The notes: generated from the letters alone by a model not told the origin. 64,000 nt of DNA from Micromonospora echinospora (GCF_014203425.1 NZ_JACHJC010000001.1:2542001-2606000); one strand, 5' to 3'. Shown: positions 50,804 through 60,600, counted from the stretch's first letter. Numbers and translations: made by a program.

Positions 50804-50850
50804 CGGCGTCCTGCCACGGGTCCACGACTCTCGACGGAAGGTCCCACCCT

Positions 50851-52119
50851 GTGCGGGCAGCGGTCACGTCCCTCGCCACTCCTCCGCCGCACAGCTCATG
50901 GCTCGTGGCCCGAGGACTCGTCCCCGAGCGCGGCCCGCGGCGCGTCCTGGCCGTCGCGACCTTCGTCAACATGGTCGGAATCGGCGTCTTCATGACCAGC
51001 GCCGTGCTCTTCTTCACCCGTTCGGTGGGGCTTCCCCTCGCGCAGGTGGCCCTGGGCATGGGCATCGCGGCACTCGTCGGGATGCTCGCCGGGATTCCGA
51101 CGGGGCATCTCGCCGATCGACGGGGTCCGCGCGAGATCTACCTGCTGACCCTGGTCGTCCGAGCCGTCACCACGGCCGCCCTGATCTTCGTCCACACGTT
51201 CTGGCCGTTCGTCGTCCTGGTCTGCCTCAACCAGCTCGCCCAGTCGGCGGGCGGGGCGTCACGCGGCCCGCTGGTGCGCGGCTTCGGCGGCACGAACCTG
51301 GCCCGGTTCCGCGCCTATCTCCGTTCGGTCGCCAACCTCGCCGGAGCTTGCGGCGCCCTCGTCGCCGGCGCCGCCGTGCAACTGGACACCCGCGCCGCCT
51401 ACCTGACCCTGATCGTCGGCAACGCCGTCAGCTTCGTGGCGTGCGCCGCCGTCATCACCCGGCTGCCGTCACTGCCGCCCATCGCGGTGCCCCACATGAC
51501 CGGACGCTGGATCGCGCTGAAGGACAAGCCGTACATGGCGGTCACCGTGCTCGACGCCGTCATGGGAATTCAGGGCCAGGTACTCGTCTTCGCGCTGCCG
51601 GTGTGGATCATCTCGCGTACCGACGCGCCGCGCTGGTTCGTCGGGGCAGCCGTGCTCGTCAACACCGCGCTCGTGGCGGCGCTCCAGGTCAGGGCGAGCC
51701 GGGGGATCGACACCGGTCCGGCGGCTGGGCGGGCCATGCGTCGCTCCGGGTTGGCGTTCCTGGTGGGGATGGCCCTGATCGCCGCCACGTCGACGATGCC
51801 CGGATGGCTCGCCGTGACGGTGATGACAATGGGAGTCGCCGCGCACACGGTGGGCGAGCTGTGGCACACGGCGGGCTCGCTCGAACTGCAGTTCCTCCTC
51901 GCGCCCCCACACGCGCAGGGGCAGTACACGGGAGTCGCCGGGCTCGGCACGGGCCTGGCCAACGTCGCCGCTCCTTCCATCCTGAGCCTGCTCTGCATCG
52001 CCTGGGGCGCCCCGGGTTGGCTGCTGATGGGCGCCGTCTTCGTCGCGGTCGGTCTGGTCGCCCCGGCGGTCGTCCGATGGGGGCAGCGGACGCGTCCGGA
52101 CCCGGCGGAGGCCGTCTAG
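50851..52119 (+). CDS. Major facilitator superfamily transporter
   Basis: 422 aa with 12 helices. The loop 2-3 motif AGIPTGHLADRRGPREIYLL is the MFS signature and ASRGPLVRGFGGTNLARFRA lies in the next conserved loop. Likely a drug or metabolite exporter, substrate unknown. GTG start with GGAAGG nine bases upstream; 47 bp after the aldo/keto reductase stop, so possibly co-transcribed. Confidence 0.86.
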   Translation: MRAAVTSLATPPPHSSWLVARGLVPERGPRRVLAVATFVNMVGIGVFMTSAVLFFTRSVGLPLAQVALGMGIAALVGMLAGIPTGHLADRRGPREIYLLTLVVRAVTTAALIFVHTFWPFVVLVCLNQLAQSAGGASRGPLVRGFGGTNLARFRAYLRSVANLAGACGALVAGAAVQLDTRAAYLTLIVGNAVSFVACAAVITRLPSLPPIAVPHMTGRWIALKDKPYMAVTVLDAVMGIQGQVLVFALPVWIISRTDAPRWFVGAAVLVNTALVAALQVRASRGIDTGPAAGRAMRRSGLAFLVGMALIAATSTMPGWLAVTVMTMGVAAHTVGELWHTAGSLELQFLLAPPHAQGQYTGVAGLGTGLANVAAPSILSLLCIAWGAPGWLLMGAVFVAVGLVAPAVVRWGQRTRPDPAEAV

Positions 52120-52264
52120 CCAGGCGGCTTCGTCGCGGCATGGTGGTGGGCCCGGCTGACGCCGGCATCAACCAGGTGGTTGACCGCCGCACCCACCGCG
52201 TTCCGCAACGGTCCTCGCCGCGCAGTCGATTCGGTGTACGGGCGCCGGACGGCACGCTTCTGCC

Positions 52265-53173
52265 ATGGCAATCATCGAGGTGGACAGCCTCGTCAAGCGC
52301 TACGGCGGGCACACCGCTGTGGACGGCGTCAGCTTCGCCGTCGAGCAGGGCGAGATATTCGGCATCCTGGGCCCGAACGGGGCCGGCAAGACCACCACTG
52401 TCGAGTGCGTCGAAGGGCTGCGTACCCCGGACGGCGGCACCGTCCGGGTCTGCGGCATCGACCTGCAACGCGACACCGGCGAGCTGCGGCACCTGCTCGG
52501 CGCGCAGCTCCAGGCGAGCGAGCTGCCCGACAAGCTGACCGTCGGCGAGGCGATGGAGCTGTACAGCTCCTTCTACCGCCGGCCGGCCGACTGGCGGGCG
52601 CTCGTCGACACGCTGGGCCTGACCGACAAGCTCGGCACGCAGTTCCGGCGGCTCTCCGGCGGGCAGAAGCAGCGGCTGTCGATCGCGCTGGCGCTGGTCG
52701 GCGACCCGACGGTGGCGGTGCTCGACGAGCTGACCACCGGCCTCGACCCGCAGGCGCGGCGCGACACGTGGGATCTCATCGAGGGTGTCCGCGAGCGGGG
52801 GGTGACGGTCCTGCTGGTCACGCACTTCATGGCGGAGGCGGAGCGGCTCTGCGACCGGCTCGCCGTGATCGACGCCGGCCGCCTCGTCGCGCTCGACTCC
52901 CCGGCCGGGCTGGTGGCGCGCGTCGACGACCGGCAGCGGATCCGGTTCCGGCCCTCCGCGCCGCTGGACCACGCCCTGCTCACCGCGTTGCCCGAGGTCA
53001 CGTCGGTCGAGCGGGCCGGCAGCCAGCTCGTGGTGACCGGTACGGGGAATCTGCTGCTCGCCGTGACCACCGTGCTCGCCCGCCACCAGGTCGTCGCGGC
53101 CGATCTGCGGGTCGAGCAGACCTCGCTGGACGACGCGTTCGTCGCGCTCACCGGCCGCCCGATCGACGCCTGA
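52265..53173 (+). CDS. ABC transporter ATPase (DrrA-like)
   Basis: 302 aa. Walker A ILGPNGAGKTTTVECVEGLR, signature RLSGGQKQRLSIALALVGDP, Walker B VAVLDELTTGLDPQARRDTW, H-loop LLVTHFMAEAERLCDRLAVI, and the C-terminal extension SLDDAFVALTGR typical of DrrA-type drug exporters. Pairs with the ABC-2 permease 9 bp downstream; the two-component genes that follow probably sense the exported compound. Confidence 0.92.
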   Translation: MAIIEVDSLVKRYGGHTAVDGVSFAVEQGEIFGILGPNGAGKTTTVECVEGLRTPDGGTVRVCGIDLQRDTGELRHLLGAQLQASELPDKLTVGEAMELYSSFYRRPADWRALVDTLGLTDKLGTQFRRLSGGQKQRLSIALALVGDPTVAVLDELTTGLDPQARRDTWDLIEGVRERGVTVLLVTHFMAEAERLCDRLAVIDAGRLVALDSPAGLVARVDDRQRIRFRPSAPLDHALLTALPEVTSVERAGSQLVVTGTGNLLLAVTTVLARHQVVAADLRVEQTSLDDAFVALTGRPIDA

Positions 53174-53182
53174 GGAGACAAC

Positions 53183-53923
53183 GTGTCCGCGCTGTTCCGG
53201 CTCACCGCCACCGAGACCAGACTGTTCTTCCGCGAGCCGATGATCGTCTTCTTCGCGCTCGGGTTCCCGCCGCTGCTGCTCGTCATCTTCGGCGCGATCC
53301 CCGCGTTCCGGGAGCCCGACGCGGACCTCGGCGGGTTGCGGACGATCGACCTGTACGTGCCGATCATCGTCGCGCTGGGCCTCGCCATGTTCGCGCTCAA
53401 CAGCCTGTGCCAGCTCCTCGCCACCTACCGGGAGAAGGGTGTGCTGCGACGGATGCGGACCACGCCGGTCCGGCCGGAGGCGATGCTCGGCGCGCAGTTG
53501 CTGATGTCCACCGCCCTGTCCGTGGTGACGATGCTGGTCGCGCTCGCAATCGGCCGGCTGGCGTTCGGCGTACGGCTGCCCCGGCACGTGCCGGCGTACC
53601 TGGCGAGTTACGTGTTGGCCGCGGTGACGATGTTCGCGATCGGGCTGCTCGTCGCCGCGCTCGCGCCCAGCGGCAAGAGTGCCGGGGCGGTCGGGACCGT
53701 ACTCTTCTTCCCGGTCGTGTTCTTCGCCGGCCTGTGGCTCCCGCGCGACAGCATGCCCGGCGTGCTGCGGGCGATCAGCGACTTCACCCCGCTCGGCGCG
53801 GGCGTGCAATCATTGCAGGACGCCACCGCCGGTCAGTGGCCGCAGATGCTGCCCGTGGCCGTGATGCTGGGGTGGACGATCGTGGCCGGAGGGCTGGCCG
53901 CGCGGTACTTCCGCTGGGAGTAG
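53183..53923 (+). CDS. ABC-2 type transporter permease
   Basis: 246 aa with six helices (MIVFFALGFPPLLLVIFGAI, MFALNSLCQLLATYREKGVL, GTVLFFPVVFFAGLWLPRDS). The REKGVLRRMRTTPVRPEAML loop and the late SMPGVLRAISDFTPLGAGVQ motif are hallmarks of ABC-2 permeases. GTG with GAGGAG upstream; three bases before the kinase gene. Confidence 0.9.
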   Translation: MSALFRLTATETRLFFREPMIVFFALGFPPLLLVIFGAIPAFREPDADLGGLRTIDLYVPIIVALGLAMFALNSLCQLLATYREKGVLRRMRTTPVRPEAMLGAQLLMSTALSVVTMLVALAIGRLAFGVRLPRHVPAYLASYVLAAVTMFAIGLLVAALAPSGKSAGAVGTVLFFPVVFFAGLWLPRDSMPGVLRAISDFTPLGAGVQSLQDATAGQWPQMLPVAVMLGWTIVAGGLAARYFRWE

Positions 53924-53926
53924 GTC

Positions 53927-55189
53927 GTGAGCATCGAGGCCGAGCTACGGGCGGAGTTCGACCGCTGGGAGCGCAACGAGAAGGTGTTCTTCGCCGTCCT
54001 GCCGTACGCCCTCCTGTCGCTCTGCACGCTCATCACGCTGGTGCTGCCGTTCTGGGACGTGTCGCTGAACCTCCCGGTGGTGCTCGGGCTCACTGCCGCG
54101 CTCGCGCTCTGGACGGCCGGGTTCCACGCGCACCCGCGCTGGCGGCACAGCGGTTCGCTGACGGGCCTGTACTACGTGGGACTGATCGTGCTCGGGGCGA
54201 GCGTGGTGGCGCTCGCCCCCTGGTACGGCATCTTCACCTTCATCGGCTACGTCCACGCGTTCCTGTTCCTCAAGGGCGCCTGGCGGTACGCCGGGGTCGC
54301 CGCCACGGCGGTGATCCAGGCCGCGTCGTCCACCGGCGGCCTGTCCGGCGCCACAGTGGACGAGTGGCTGGTCCTGTCCCTGGTCATCATCGTGCTGGCC
54401 GCGGCGTTCTTCCGCTTCGCCGAACTGGACGACCGGCGCAACCACAGGCAGAAGCGGGCGCTCACCGAGTTGCACGAGGCGAACGTCAAGCTGGAGGCGG
54501 CGCTCACGGAGAACGCCGGCCTGCACGCCCAACTGCTCGTGCAGGCCCGCGAGGCGGGCGTGCAGGACGAGCGGCAGCGGATGGCCCGGGAGATCCACGA
54601 CACGCTCGCCCAGGGACTCGCCGGCATCCTCACCCAGCTCCAGGCCGCCGAGCAGCACGCCGACCGGGCCGAGGCGTGGCGCCGGCACGTGGACAACGCC
54701 AGGAACCTGGCCCGCGACAGCCTCACCGAGGCCCGCCGGACGGTGCACGCGGTGCAGCCGGACGTGCTCGCCGAGGCCCGACTGCCGGAGGCGATAAGCG
54801 ACGTGACCCGGCGCTGGTCGCAGGTGCACCGCATCGACGCGGTGCTGACCACCACCGGCGACCCGCGGCCGATGCACGCCGACGTCGAAGTGACGCTGCT
54901 GCGGGCCGCGCAGGAGGCGCTCGCCAACGTGGCCAAGCACGCCCGCGCCAGCCGGGTCGGGCTGACCCTGTCGTACATGGAGGATCTGGTGACGCTCGAC
55001 GTACGCGACGACGGGGTGGGTTTCGAGCTCGGCGCCAGGCGCGCCGACGGCGCCGGGGACGGGGGTTTCGGGCTCGCCGGCATGCGGCAGCGGGTGCAGC
55101 GACTCGCCGGGCGGCTGGACATCGAGTCGGAACCCGGCGGCGGCACGGCGATCTCGGCGACCGTGCCGGCCATCCCCGCCGGAGCCTGA
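53927..55189 (+). CDS. NarL-type sensor histidine kinase
   Basis: 420 aa. Five to six membrane helices (residues ~20-170) without a large extracellular sensor, a coiled-coil (~175-215), HisKA_3 with phospho-acceptor His224 in ERQRMAREIHDTLAQGLAGI, and an HATPase domain (AAQEALANVAKHARASRVGL, VRDDGVGFELG, GGFGLAGMRQRVQRLAGRLD). Intramembrane-sensing kinases next to ABC-2 exporters usually respond to envelope stress or the drug exported. GTG start 3 bp after the permease stop. Confidence 0.92.
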   Translation: MSIEAELRAEFDRWERNEKVFFAVLPYALLSLCTLITLVLPFWDVSLNLPVVLGLTAALALWTAGFHAHPRWRHSGSLTGLYYVGLIVLGASVVALAPWYGIFTFIGYVHAFLFLKGAWRYAGVAATAVIQAASSTGGLSGATVDEWLVLSLVIIVLAAAFFRFAELDDRRNHRQKRALTELHEANVKLEAALTENAGLHAQLLVQAREAGVQDERQRMAREIHDTLAQGLAGILTQLQAAEQHADRAEAWRRHVDNARNLARDSLTEARRTVHAVQPDVLAEARLPEAISDVTRRWSQVHRIDAVLTTTGDPRPMHADVEVTLLRAAQEALANVAKHARASRVGLTLSYMEDLVTLDVRDDGVGFELGARRADGAGDGGFGLAGMRQRVQRLAGRLDIESEPGGGTAISATVPAIPAGA

Positions 55190-55191
55190 TC

Positions 55192-55821
55192 GTGATCTCC
55201 CTGTTGATCGTCGACGACCACCCCGTGGTACGCAACGGGCTACGCGGCATGTTCAGCGCCGACCCGCGCTTCGAGGTGCTCGGCGAGGCGGGTGACGGTG
55301 CGGAGGCGATCGTCGCGGGGGAGGCGCTCCGGCCGGACGTGATCCTCATGGACCTGCGGATGCCGCGCGTCGACGGTGTCACCGCCATCCGGGAGCTGGC
55401 GAGACGAGGGGTGCCGGCCCGCGTGCTGGTGCTGACCACGTACGACACGGACAGCGACGTGCTGCCCGCCATCGAGGCCGGCGCCACCGGCTACCTGCTC
55501 AAGGACGCGCCGAGCGAGGAGTTGTTCCGCGCGGTGGAGGCGGCCGCGCAGGGGCAGGCGGCGCTGTCCCCAGCGGTCGCGACGCGGCTCATGCGGCAGA
55601 TGCGGCAACCGGCCTCGGAGCCGCTGTCGCAGCGGGAGCTGGAGGTCCTTGAGCTGGTCGCCCGAGGCTCGACCAACCGCGAGGCGGCGAGGCAGTTGTT
55701 CATCAGCGAGGCGACTGTCAAGACGCACCTGCTGCACGCGTACGCGAAAGTCGGCGTCAACGACCGGGCGGCGGCCGTGGCGGCGGCGTTCTCCCGCGGT
55801 TACCTGACCCCGGAGCGGTGA
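55192..55821 (+). CDS. LuxR/NarL-family response regulator
   Basis: 209 aa. Receiver domain (LLIVDDHPVVRNGLRGMFSA, phospho-acceptor Asp54 in DVILMDLRMPRVDG, Lys in GYLLKDAPSEELF) and a C-terminal LuxR HTH (PLSQRELEVLELVARGSTNR, LFISEATVKTHLLHAYAKVG). Cognate partner of the kinase two bases upstream; likely activates the ABC-2 exporter operon. Confidence 0.94.
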   Translation: MISLLIVDDHPVVRNGLRGMFSADPRFEVLGEAGDGAEAIVAGEALRPDVILMDLRMPRVDGVTAIRELARRGVPARVLVLTTYDTDSDVLPAIEAGATGYLLKDAPSEELFRAVEAAAQGQAALSPAVATRLMRQMRQPASEPLSQRELEVLELVARGSTNREAARQLFISEATVKTHLLHAYAKVGVNDRAAAVAAAFSRGYLTPER

Positions 55822-55874
55822 GCACGACGGCCGGGCGTGGTGCTCAGGACCGCGCCACCGCGGAACACCCCGGC

Positions 55875-56084
55875 CTACGTGCTCGGCGGATTGCGGTGCC
55901 GGTCCGCGATGCCCGACGCGGCGTGGCGCTGCGCGTCATGCCTGCTCCGGTCGGTCGCGGCCTGGCGGACCGCAGCCGAGTCCTCGTCCGGCGAGCGCCT
56001 CGCCCGGTCCCGCCGGGTCACGAAGAACACGAGCGCGGCTACCACCACCAGGGCCACCGCGAGCGACACCACAACCGTCGTCAT
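55875..56084 (-). CDS. Small single-helix membrane protein
   Basis: 69 aa. One N-terminal membrane helix (VVVSLAVALVVVAALVFFVT) followed by a very basic, Arg/His/Asp-rich tail. No recognised family; codon pattern and the clear membrane helix support it as real, but the ribosome site is weak. Lies between the response regulator and mraY on the opposite strand. Confidence 0.5.
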   Translation of the reverse strand: MTTVVVSLAVALVVVAALVFFVTRRDRARRSPDEDSAAVRQAATDRSRHDAQRHAASGIADRHRNPPST

Positions 56085-56276
56085 GCCGTCGACGCTACGG
56101 CGTGCGCGCCAGCGTCGGCGGGTCGCGAAGTACGGCGCGGCGAGGGTCAGGGGCTGCTCCGTGCGCCGCCGGATGGCAAGCTCACGTGTCGTGATCGATG
56201 ACTTCGCGACAGGCCGTCCGCGCGGCGGGCCCGGATCGGTTCGTCAGGCGCAGGTCCGCAAGCCCGGGGTCCGCCC

Positions 56277-57380
56277 GTGAGGGCGATCATCGTCGCGGCC
56301 GCCGTCGCGTTCCTCATCGCCCTGTTCGGTACGCCGGTGGCGATCCGCGTCTTCAGCGCGCTCAAGGCCGGTCAGCCGATCCGGTCCATCGGGCTCGCCA
56401 GCAACGAGGGCAAGAAGGGCACGCCCACGATGGGCGGCGTCGTCTTCATCGTGGCGACGGTCCTCGCGTACGTCGCCGGGCACCTCGCCCTGACCACCCT
56501 GCCCGAGCGGCAGATCGCGCAGGAGGGGCCGACCATGACGGCCCTGGTGCTGCTCGGGTTGTTCGTCTTCTGCGGCGCGGTCGGCTTCTTCGACGACTTC
56601 CTCAAGGTGCGCCGGCGCAACTCCGACGGGCTGTCCGCCAAGGGCAAGCTGATCGGCCAGGCGCTCGTCGGCGGCGGGTTCGGCATGGCCGCGCTGTACG
56701 TGCCCAGCACGAACGGGCAGACGGTGGCCAGCGAGCACATCTCGCTCATCCGCGACATCAGCTGGCTGGACGTCGGCAAGGTCGGCGCGGTCCTGGTCTT
56801 CGTCTTCGTGATCACGGCGATGTCGAACGGCGTGAACCTCACCGACGGCCTCGACGGTCTCGCCACCGGCGCGTCGATCCTGGTGCTCGGCGCGTACTCG
56901 CTGATCGGCTTCTGGCAGTACCGGCACTGGTGCGCCGACGACGGGTACGCCCGCGTGAACGAGTACTGCTACCAGGTCCGCGATCCCCTGGAGATCGCCA
57001 TGATCGCGGCGGCGGCGGCCGGCGCCTGCGTGGGCTTCCTCTGGTGGAACACCTCCCCGGCGCGGATCTTCATGGGTGACGTGGGCGCGCTCGGGCTCGG
57101 CGGCCTGATCGGCGGGCTCGCGGTGGTGACCCGCACCACGCTGCTCTCGATCCTGATCGGCGGGCTCTTCGTCATCATCACGACGACCTGGGTGATCCAG
57201 ATCGTCTCGTACCGGACCACCGGCCGACGGGTCTTCCGGATGGTGCCGTTGCACCACCACTTCGAGTTGGCCGGGTGGAGCGAGTCCACCATCGTGGTCC
57301 GGTTCTGGATCGTGGCAGGCGTCTGCGTCGCGGCCGGCCTGGGCCTGTTCTACTCGGACTTCCTGGCGGCCGTCGGATGA
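56277..57380 (+). CDS. mraY: MraY, phospho-N-acetylmuramoyl-pentapeptide transferase (stand-alone copy)
   Basis: 367 aa, ten membrane helices. Catalytic motifs are intact: [40 protein letters not shown], and [20 protein letters not shown]. Makes lipid I by transferring phospho-MurNAc-pentapeptide to undecaprenyl phosphate. Normally the gene sits in the dcw cluster between murF and murD; none of those genes are near, so this is likely a second copy. Starts GTG without an obvious ribosome site; ends at a perfect hairpin. Confidence 0.94.
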   Translation: MRAIIVAAAVAFLIALFGTPVAIRVFSALKAGQPIRSIGLASNEGKKGTPTMGGVVFIVATVLAYVAGHLALTTLPERQIAQEGPTMTALVLLGLFVFCGAVGFFDDFLKVRRRNSDGLSAKGKLIGQALVGGGFGMAALYVPSTNGQTVASEHISLIRDISWLDVGKVGAVLVFVFVITAMSNGVNLTDGLDGLATGASILVLGAYSLIGFWQYRHWCADDGYARVNEYCYQVRDPLEIAMIAAAAAGACVGFLWWNTSPARIFMGDVGALGLGGLIGGLAVVTRTTLLSILIGGLFVIITTTWVIQIVSYRTTGRRVFRMVPLHHHFELAGWSESTIVVRFWIVAGVCVAAGLGLFYSDFLAAVG

Positions 57381-57381
57381 A

Positions 57382-57400
57382 GGCCCCGGGATCCGGGGCC
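57382..57400. terminator. Bidirectional terminator hairpin
   Basis: GGCCCCGG-GAT-CCGGGGCC, perfect 8-bp stem filling the 21-bp gap between the convergent mraY and cupin genes. Confidence 0.75.
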
Positions 57401-57401
57401 G

Positions 57402-57731
57402 TCAGCGCTTGGCGACGGTGAGCAGCACCGCGGAGTCTTCGAGCGCCTCCAACGTGTGCCGGCGGTCCGGCACGATCAGCAGATCGCCGGGTGCGCCGTC
57501 CCAGGACGTCTCGCCGGCGCCGAGCCGGACCCGGCCGCGCAGGACGTGGACGGTGGCCTCGCCGGGGTTCTCGTGCTCGCTGAGCATCTGGCCGGCGGTC
57601 AGCGCGATCACCGTCTGGCGGAGCTTGTGCTCGTGACCGCCGTAGACGGTGGAGCTGCTGCGGCCGCTGGAGGAGGTGTGCGCGCGCTCCAACTGCTCGC
57701 GGGCCAGCGCGGTCAGGGATGACTTCTGCAT
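57402..57731 (-). CDS. Single-domain cupin protein
   Basis: 109 aa. Cupin motif 1 TAGQMLSEHENPGEATVHVL and motif 2 GDLLIVPDRRHTLEALEDS; the first motif has His/Glu but fewer metal ligands than usual. N-terminal helix (SLTALAREQLERAHTSSS) and VYGGHEHKLRQTVIAL resemble small cupins tied to LuxR-type or stress regulation. Function unknown. Confidence 0.8.
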   Translation of the reverse strand: MQKSSLTALAREQLERAHTSSSGRSSSTVYGGHEHKLRQTVIALTAGQMLSEHENPGEATVHVLRGRVRLGAGETSWDGAPGDLLIVPDRRHTLEALEDSAVLLTVAKR

Positions 57732-57818
57732 CAGGGTGTCCGTCCTCTCGTCGTACCGGTTCTTCCGAGCCGCTCAACCGGCTCACGTCGACTCTGGCAT
57801 ACCGACGCGGGCTTCCTG

Positions 57819-58598
57819 CTACACGGTCGGCACCACCATCGGGGTGCCGGTGACCGGGTTCGGCATCACCACGCTGGGCAGGCCGAAGACCTCCCGCATG
57901 AGGTCCGCGTCCACCACGTCGGCCGGCGGGCCCTGCGCGACGACGCGGCCGGCCTTCATCGCCACGATGTGATCGGCGAACCGGCACGCCTGGTTGATGT
58001 CGTGCAGCACGGCCACGACGGTCCGTCCCTCGTCGCGCAGCCGGGCGAACAGCGCCAGCAGCTCGTACTGGTGCGTGATGTCCAGGAACGTGGTGGGCTC
58101 GTCGAGCAGCAGGTACGGCGTCTCCTGCGCCAGCACCATGGCGATCCAGACCCGTTGCCGCTGCCCGCCGGAGAGTTCCTCCACGGGCCGCTCGGCCAGG
58201 TCGGTGACGCCGGCAACCGCCATGGCCGACCGGACGGCCTCCTCGTCGGCGGCCCCGCCTGCGCCGCCGAGCAGGGACTGGTGCGGGTAGCGGCCCCGGG
58301 CGACGAGCCGCCGCACGATGATGTTCTCCGGCGCGACGAGGCCCTGGGGCAGGAAGCCGACCTGGCGGGCGAACGGCTTCGGCCGGTGCTCGGCGACGTC
58401 CCGGCCGTCGAGGCGTACCGCGCCCGACGCCGGTGTGAGCAGCCGGACGAACGCCTTCAGCAGCGTCGACTTCCCGCAGGCGTTGGGGCCGACGATCGCC
58501 GTGAACGCGCCGTCCGGCACGGCCAGGCTCACCCGCGTCGACACCACCCGCTCGCCGTAGCCGAGCGTGACGTCTTCCGCGGTCAGACGGCTGGTCAC
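57819..58598 (-). CDS. Iron-siderophore ABC transporter ATPase (FecE/FepC-like)
   Basis: 259 aa. Walker A IVGPNACGKSTLLKAFVRLL, signature ELSGGQRQRVWIAMVLAQET, Walker B LLLDEPTTFLDITHQYELLA, H-loop VVAVLHDINQACRFADHIVA: the FecCD-type siderophore ATPase pattern (GPNxCGKST, FLDITHQ). GTG with GGAGGTGA upstream and a GTGA overlap with the permease gene. Last gene of the operon. Confidence 0.93.
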   Translation of the reverse strand: MTSRLTAEDVTLGYGERVVSTRVSLAVPDGAFTAIVGPNACGKSTLLKAFVRLLTPASGAVRLDGRDVAEHRPKPFARQVGFLPQGLVAPENIIVRRLVARGRYPHQSLLGGAGGAADEEAVRSAMAVAGVTDLAERPVEELSGGQRQRVWIAMVLAQETPYLLLDEPTTFLDITHQYELLALFARLRDEGRTVVAVLHDINQACRFADHIVAMKAGRVVAQGPPADVVDADLMREVFGLPSVVMPNPVTGTPMVVPTV

Positions 58599-59614
58599 CG
58601 TCGTTTCACCTCCATGCCGAGCAGCCAGATGAGATAGCAGCCGCCGATCGCCGTGGTGACCACGCCGACCGGCAACGCGACCGGCGCGAGCAGCAGTTGC
58701 GCGACGAGGTCCGCGGCGAGCAGCAGCACCGCGCCGGTCAGCGCCGCCGGCACCAGGGGTACGCCCGCGGCCCGCGCGAGCCGCCGGCCGATCTGGGGCG
58801 CCGCGAGCGCGATGAACACGACCGGCCCGGCCACCGCTGTCACTGTCGCGGTGCAGCCCACGCCGGCCAGGACCAGCAGCAGGCGGAGCCGGCCCAGGCG
58901 TACGCCGGTGGTGCGTGCGATCTCGTCGCCCAGCGCCGCCTGGTGCATGGCGTGCGAGATCACGACGAGCAGCAGGACGAACAGGCCGATGACGGCGAAC
59001 GGGAGCCGCACCTCGGACCAGTCGACGCCGTTGAGCGAGCCGGCGTTCCACCCGGTCGCGGCGAGCGCCACGTCGATCTCGGCCCGCAGCACGATCCAGG
59101 AGTTGAGCGCGGTCAGCATGGCGTTGACCGCGATGCCGATGACGACCAGCCGGACGCCGCTGAGCCCGGAGTCCAGCGACAGCAGGTAGATGAGCGCGGC
59201 GGCGAGCAGCCCGCCCGCCACCGACCCGGCGGCGAGCTGCCCGGCGGTGCCGTTCAGCACGGTGATCGCGGCGAGCGCGCCGGTGTACGCGCCCGCGTCG
59301 AGACCGATCACGTCGGGGCTGCCCAGCGCGTTGCGGGTCAGGTTCTGGAAGACCGCTCCGGCCAGACCCAGCGCGGCGCCGAAGACCAGCGCGGCGGCCA
59401 CCCGGGGGAGTCGCCACTCCCGGATCACGAAGGCCGCGTCGCCGCCCCGGAACAGGGCGTCGAACACCTCGGCCGGTGTCGCCCACTCCGGCCCGTGGCT
59501 CAGCGTCACCAGCGCGAGGGCCGCCGCGGCCGCGACGAGCCCGGCCGAGACGGCGGCCGAGCGCCGTTCGACCTCGATCGCGAGCCGTCCCGCCCGCAGC
59601 CGCACAGTGCTCAC
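58595..59614 (-). CDS. FecCD-family siderophore permease 2
   Basis: 339 aa, nine to ten helices. Family landmarks: WRLPRVAAALVFGAALGLAG, FQNLTRNALGSPDVIGLDAG, RLGRLRLLLVLAGVGCTATV, VAGPVVFIALAAPQIGRRLA. Forms the channel with the neighbouring permease. GTG start overlaps the stop of permease 1 (GTGA). Confidence 0.93.
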   Translation of the reverse strand: MSTVRLRAGRLAIEVERRSAAVSAGLVAAAAALALVTLSHGPEWATPAEVFDALFRGGDAAFVIREWRLPRVAAALVFGAALGLAGAVFQNLTRNALGSPDVIGLDAGAYTGALAAITVLNGTAGQLAAGSVAGGLLAAALIYLLSLDSGLSGVRLVVIGIAVNAMLTALNSWIVLRAEIDVALAATGWNAGSLNGVDWSEVRLPFAVIGLFVLLLVVISHAMHQAALGDEIARTTGVRLGRLRLLLVLAGVGCTATVTAVAGPVVFIALAAPQIGRRLARAAGVPLVPAALTGAVLLLAADLVAQLLLAPVALPVGVVTTAIGGCYLIWLLGMEVKRR

Positions 59615-60600
59615 AGCGCCGCCGCCCCGTAGCGGCGGACCGCCCAGATCAGCACCGGAGCGCCCAGGAACGCGGTGACGATCGACACCGGAACCTCGCC
59701 AGTGGGCAGCAGGACCCGCGAGCCGACGTCCGCGACGAGCAGCAGGATCGGCCCGAGCAGCATCGAGTACGCCATGATCCACGGGATCGAGTCGACGGCC
59801 AGCCGCCGCGCCAGGTGCGGAACCATCAGCCCGACGAACGCGATCGGGCCGGCGACCGCGGTGGCGACGCCGGTGAGCAGCGTGACGAGCACCAGGACGG
59901 TGACCCGGGTCCGGGTCACGTGGGCGCCGAGCGAGTGGGCGACGTCCTCGCCGAGGGCGAGCGCGTTCAACGGCCGGGTCGCGGCCATCGCGGCGGCCAG
60001 GGCGGCGACTGTCACCAGCACCGGCAGCACCAGCGGCGTCTGCTCGGCGCCGGCCAGCGCCCCGACCGACCAGAACCGGTACCTGTCGAAGACGTCCGGG
60101 AAGCCCAGCCGCAGCCCGAGCGAGACGCCCATCAGCACCCAGCTCAGCGCGACTCCGGCGAGGACCAGCCGCAGGGGTGAGGTCCGCCCGACGGCGTAGA
60201 CGGCGACGGCGGCGAGCGCGGAGCCGGCCACCGCGAGCACGAGCTGCCCGGCCTGCGACCCGGCGACGCCCGCCAGCACGCCCAGGTTGATGGCGAAGCC
60301 GGCCCCGGCTGTCACGCCGAGGATGCCGGGCTCGGCCAGCGGGTTGCGGGTGAGCGTCTGGATCAGCACCCCGGCCGCGCCGAGGGCGGCGCCGACGCAG
60401 ACGCCGAGGATCGTGCGGGGCAGCCGGATGTCGCGTACGACGAGGTGGTCGGTCGTGGCCGCGAAGTCGGTGAGCGCGCGCCACACCTCGACCGGCGCGA
60501 CCGGTCGCGCGCCCACGGCCATGCTCGCGCCCGCCGCGACGACGAGCAGCGCGGCGGACACGAGCAGGAACGCCGCCCGGCGGGGCAGGTCAGTCTTCAA
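59611..60600 (-). CDS. FecCD-family siderophore permease 1
   Basis: 329 aa, nine to ten helices. IRLPRTILGVCVGAALGAAG, IQTLTRNPLAEPGILGVTAG, AVAGPIAFVGLMVPHLARRL and GADVAHSLGAH-like LGEDVAHSLGAHVTRTRVTV identify the family. The frame opens at TTG (60600), overlapping the end of the siderophore-interacting protein gene by 11 bp; a GTG at residue 14 is a possible alternative start. Confidence 0.92.
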   Translation of the reverse strand: MKTDLPRRAAFLLVSAALLVVAAGASMAVGARPVAPVEVWRALTDFAATTDHLVVRDIRLPRTILGVCVGAALGAAGVLIQTLTRNPLAEPGILGVTAGAGFAINLGVLAGVAGSQAGQLVLAVAGSALAAVAVYAVGRTSPLRLVLAGVALSWVLMGVSLGLRLGFPDVFDRYRFWSVGALAGAEQTPLVLPVLVTVAALAAAMAATRPLNALALGEDVAHSLGAHVTRTRVTVLVLVTLLTGVATAVAGPIAFVGLMVPHLARRLAVDSIPWIMAYSMLLGPILLLVADVGSRVLLPTGEVPVSIVTAFLGAPVLIWAVRRYGAAAL

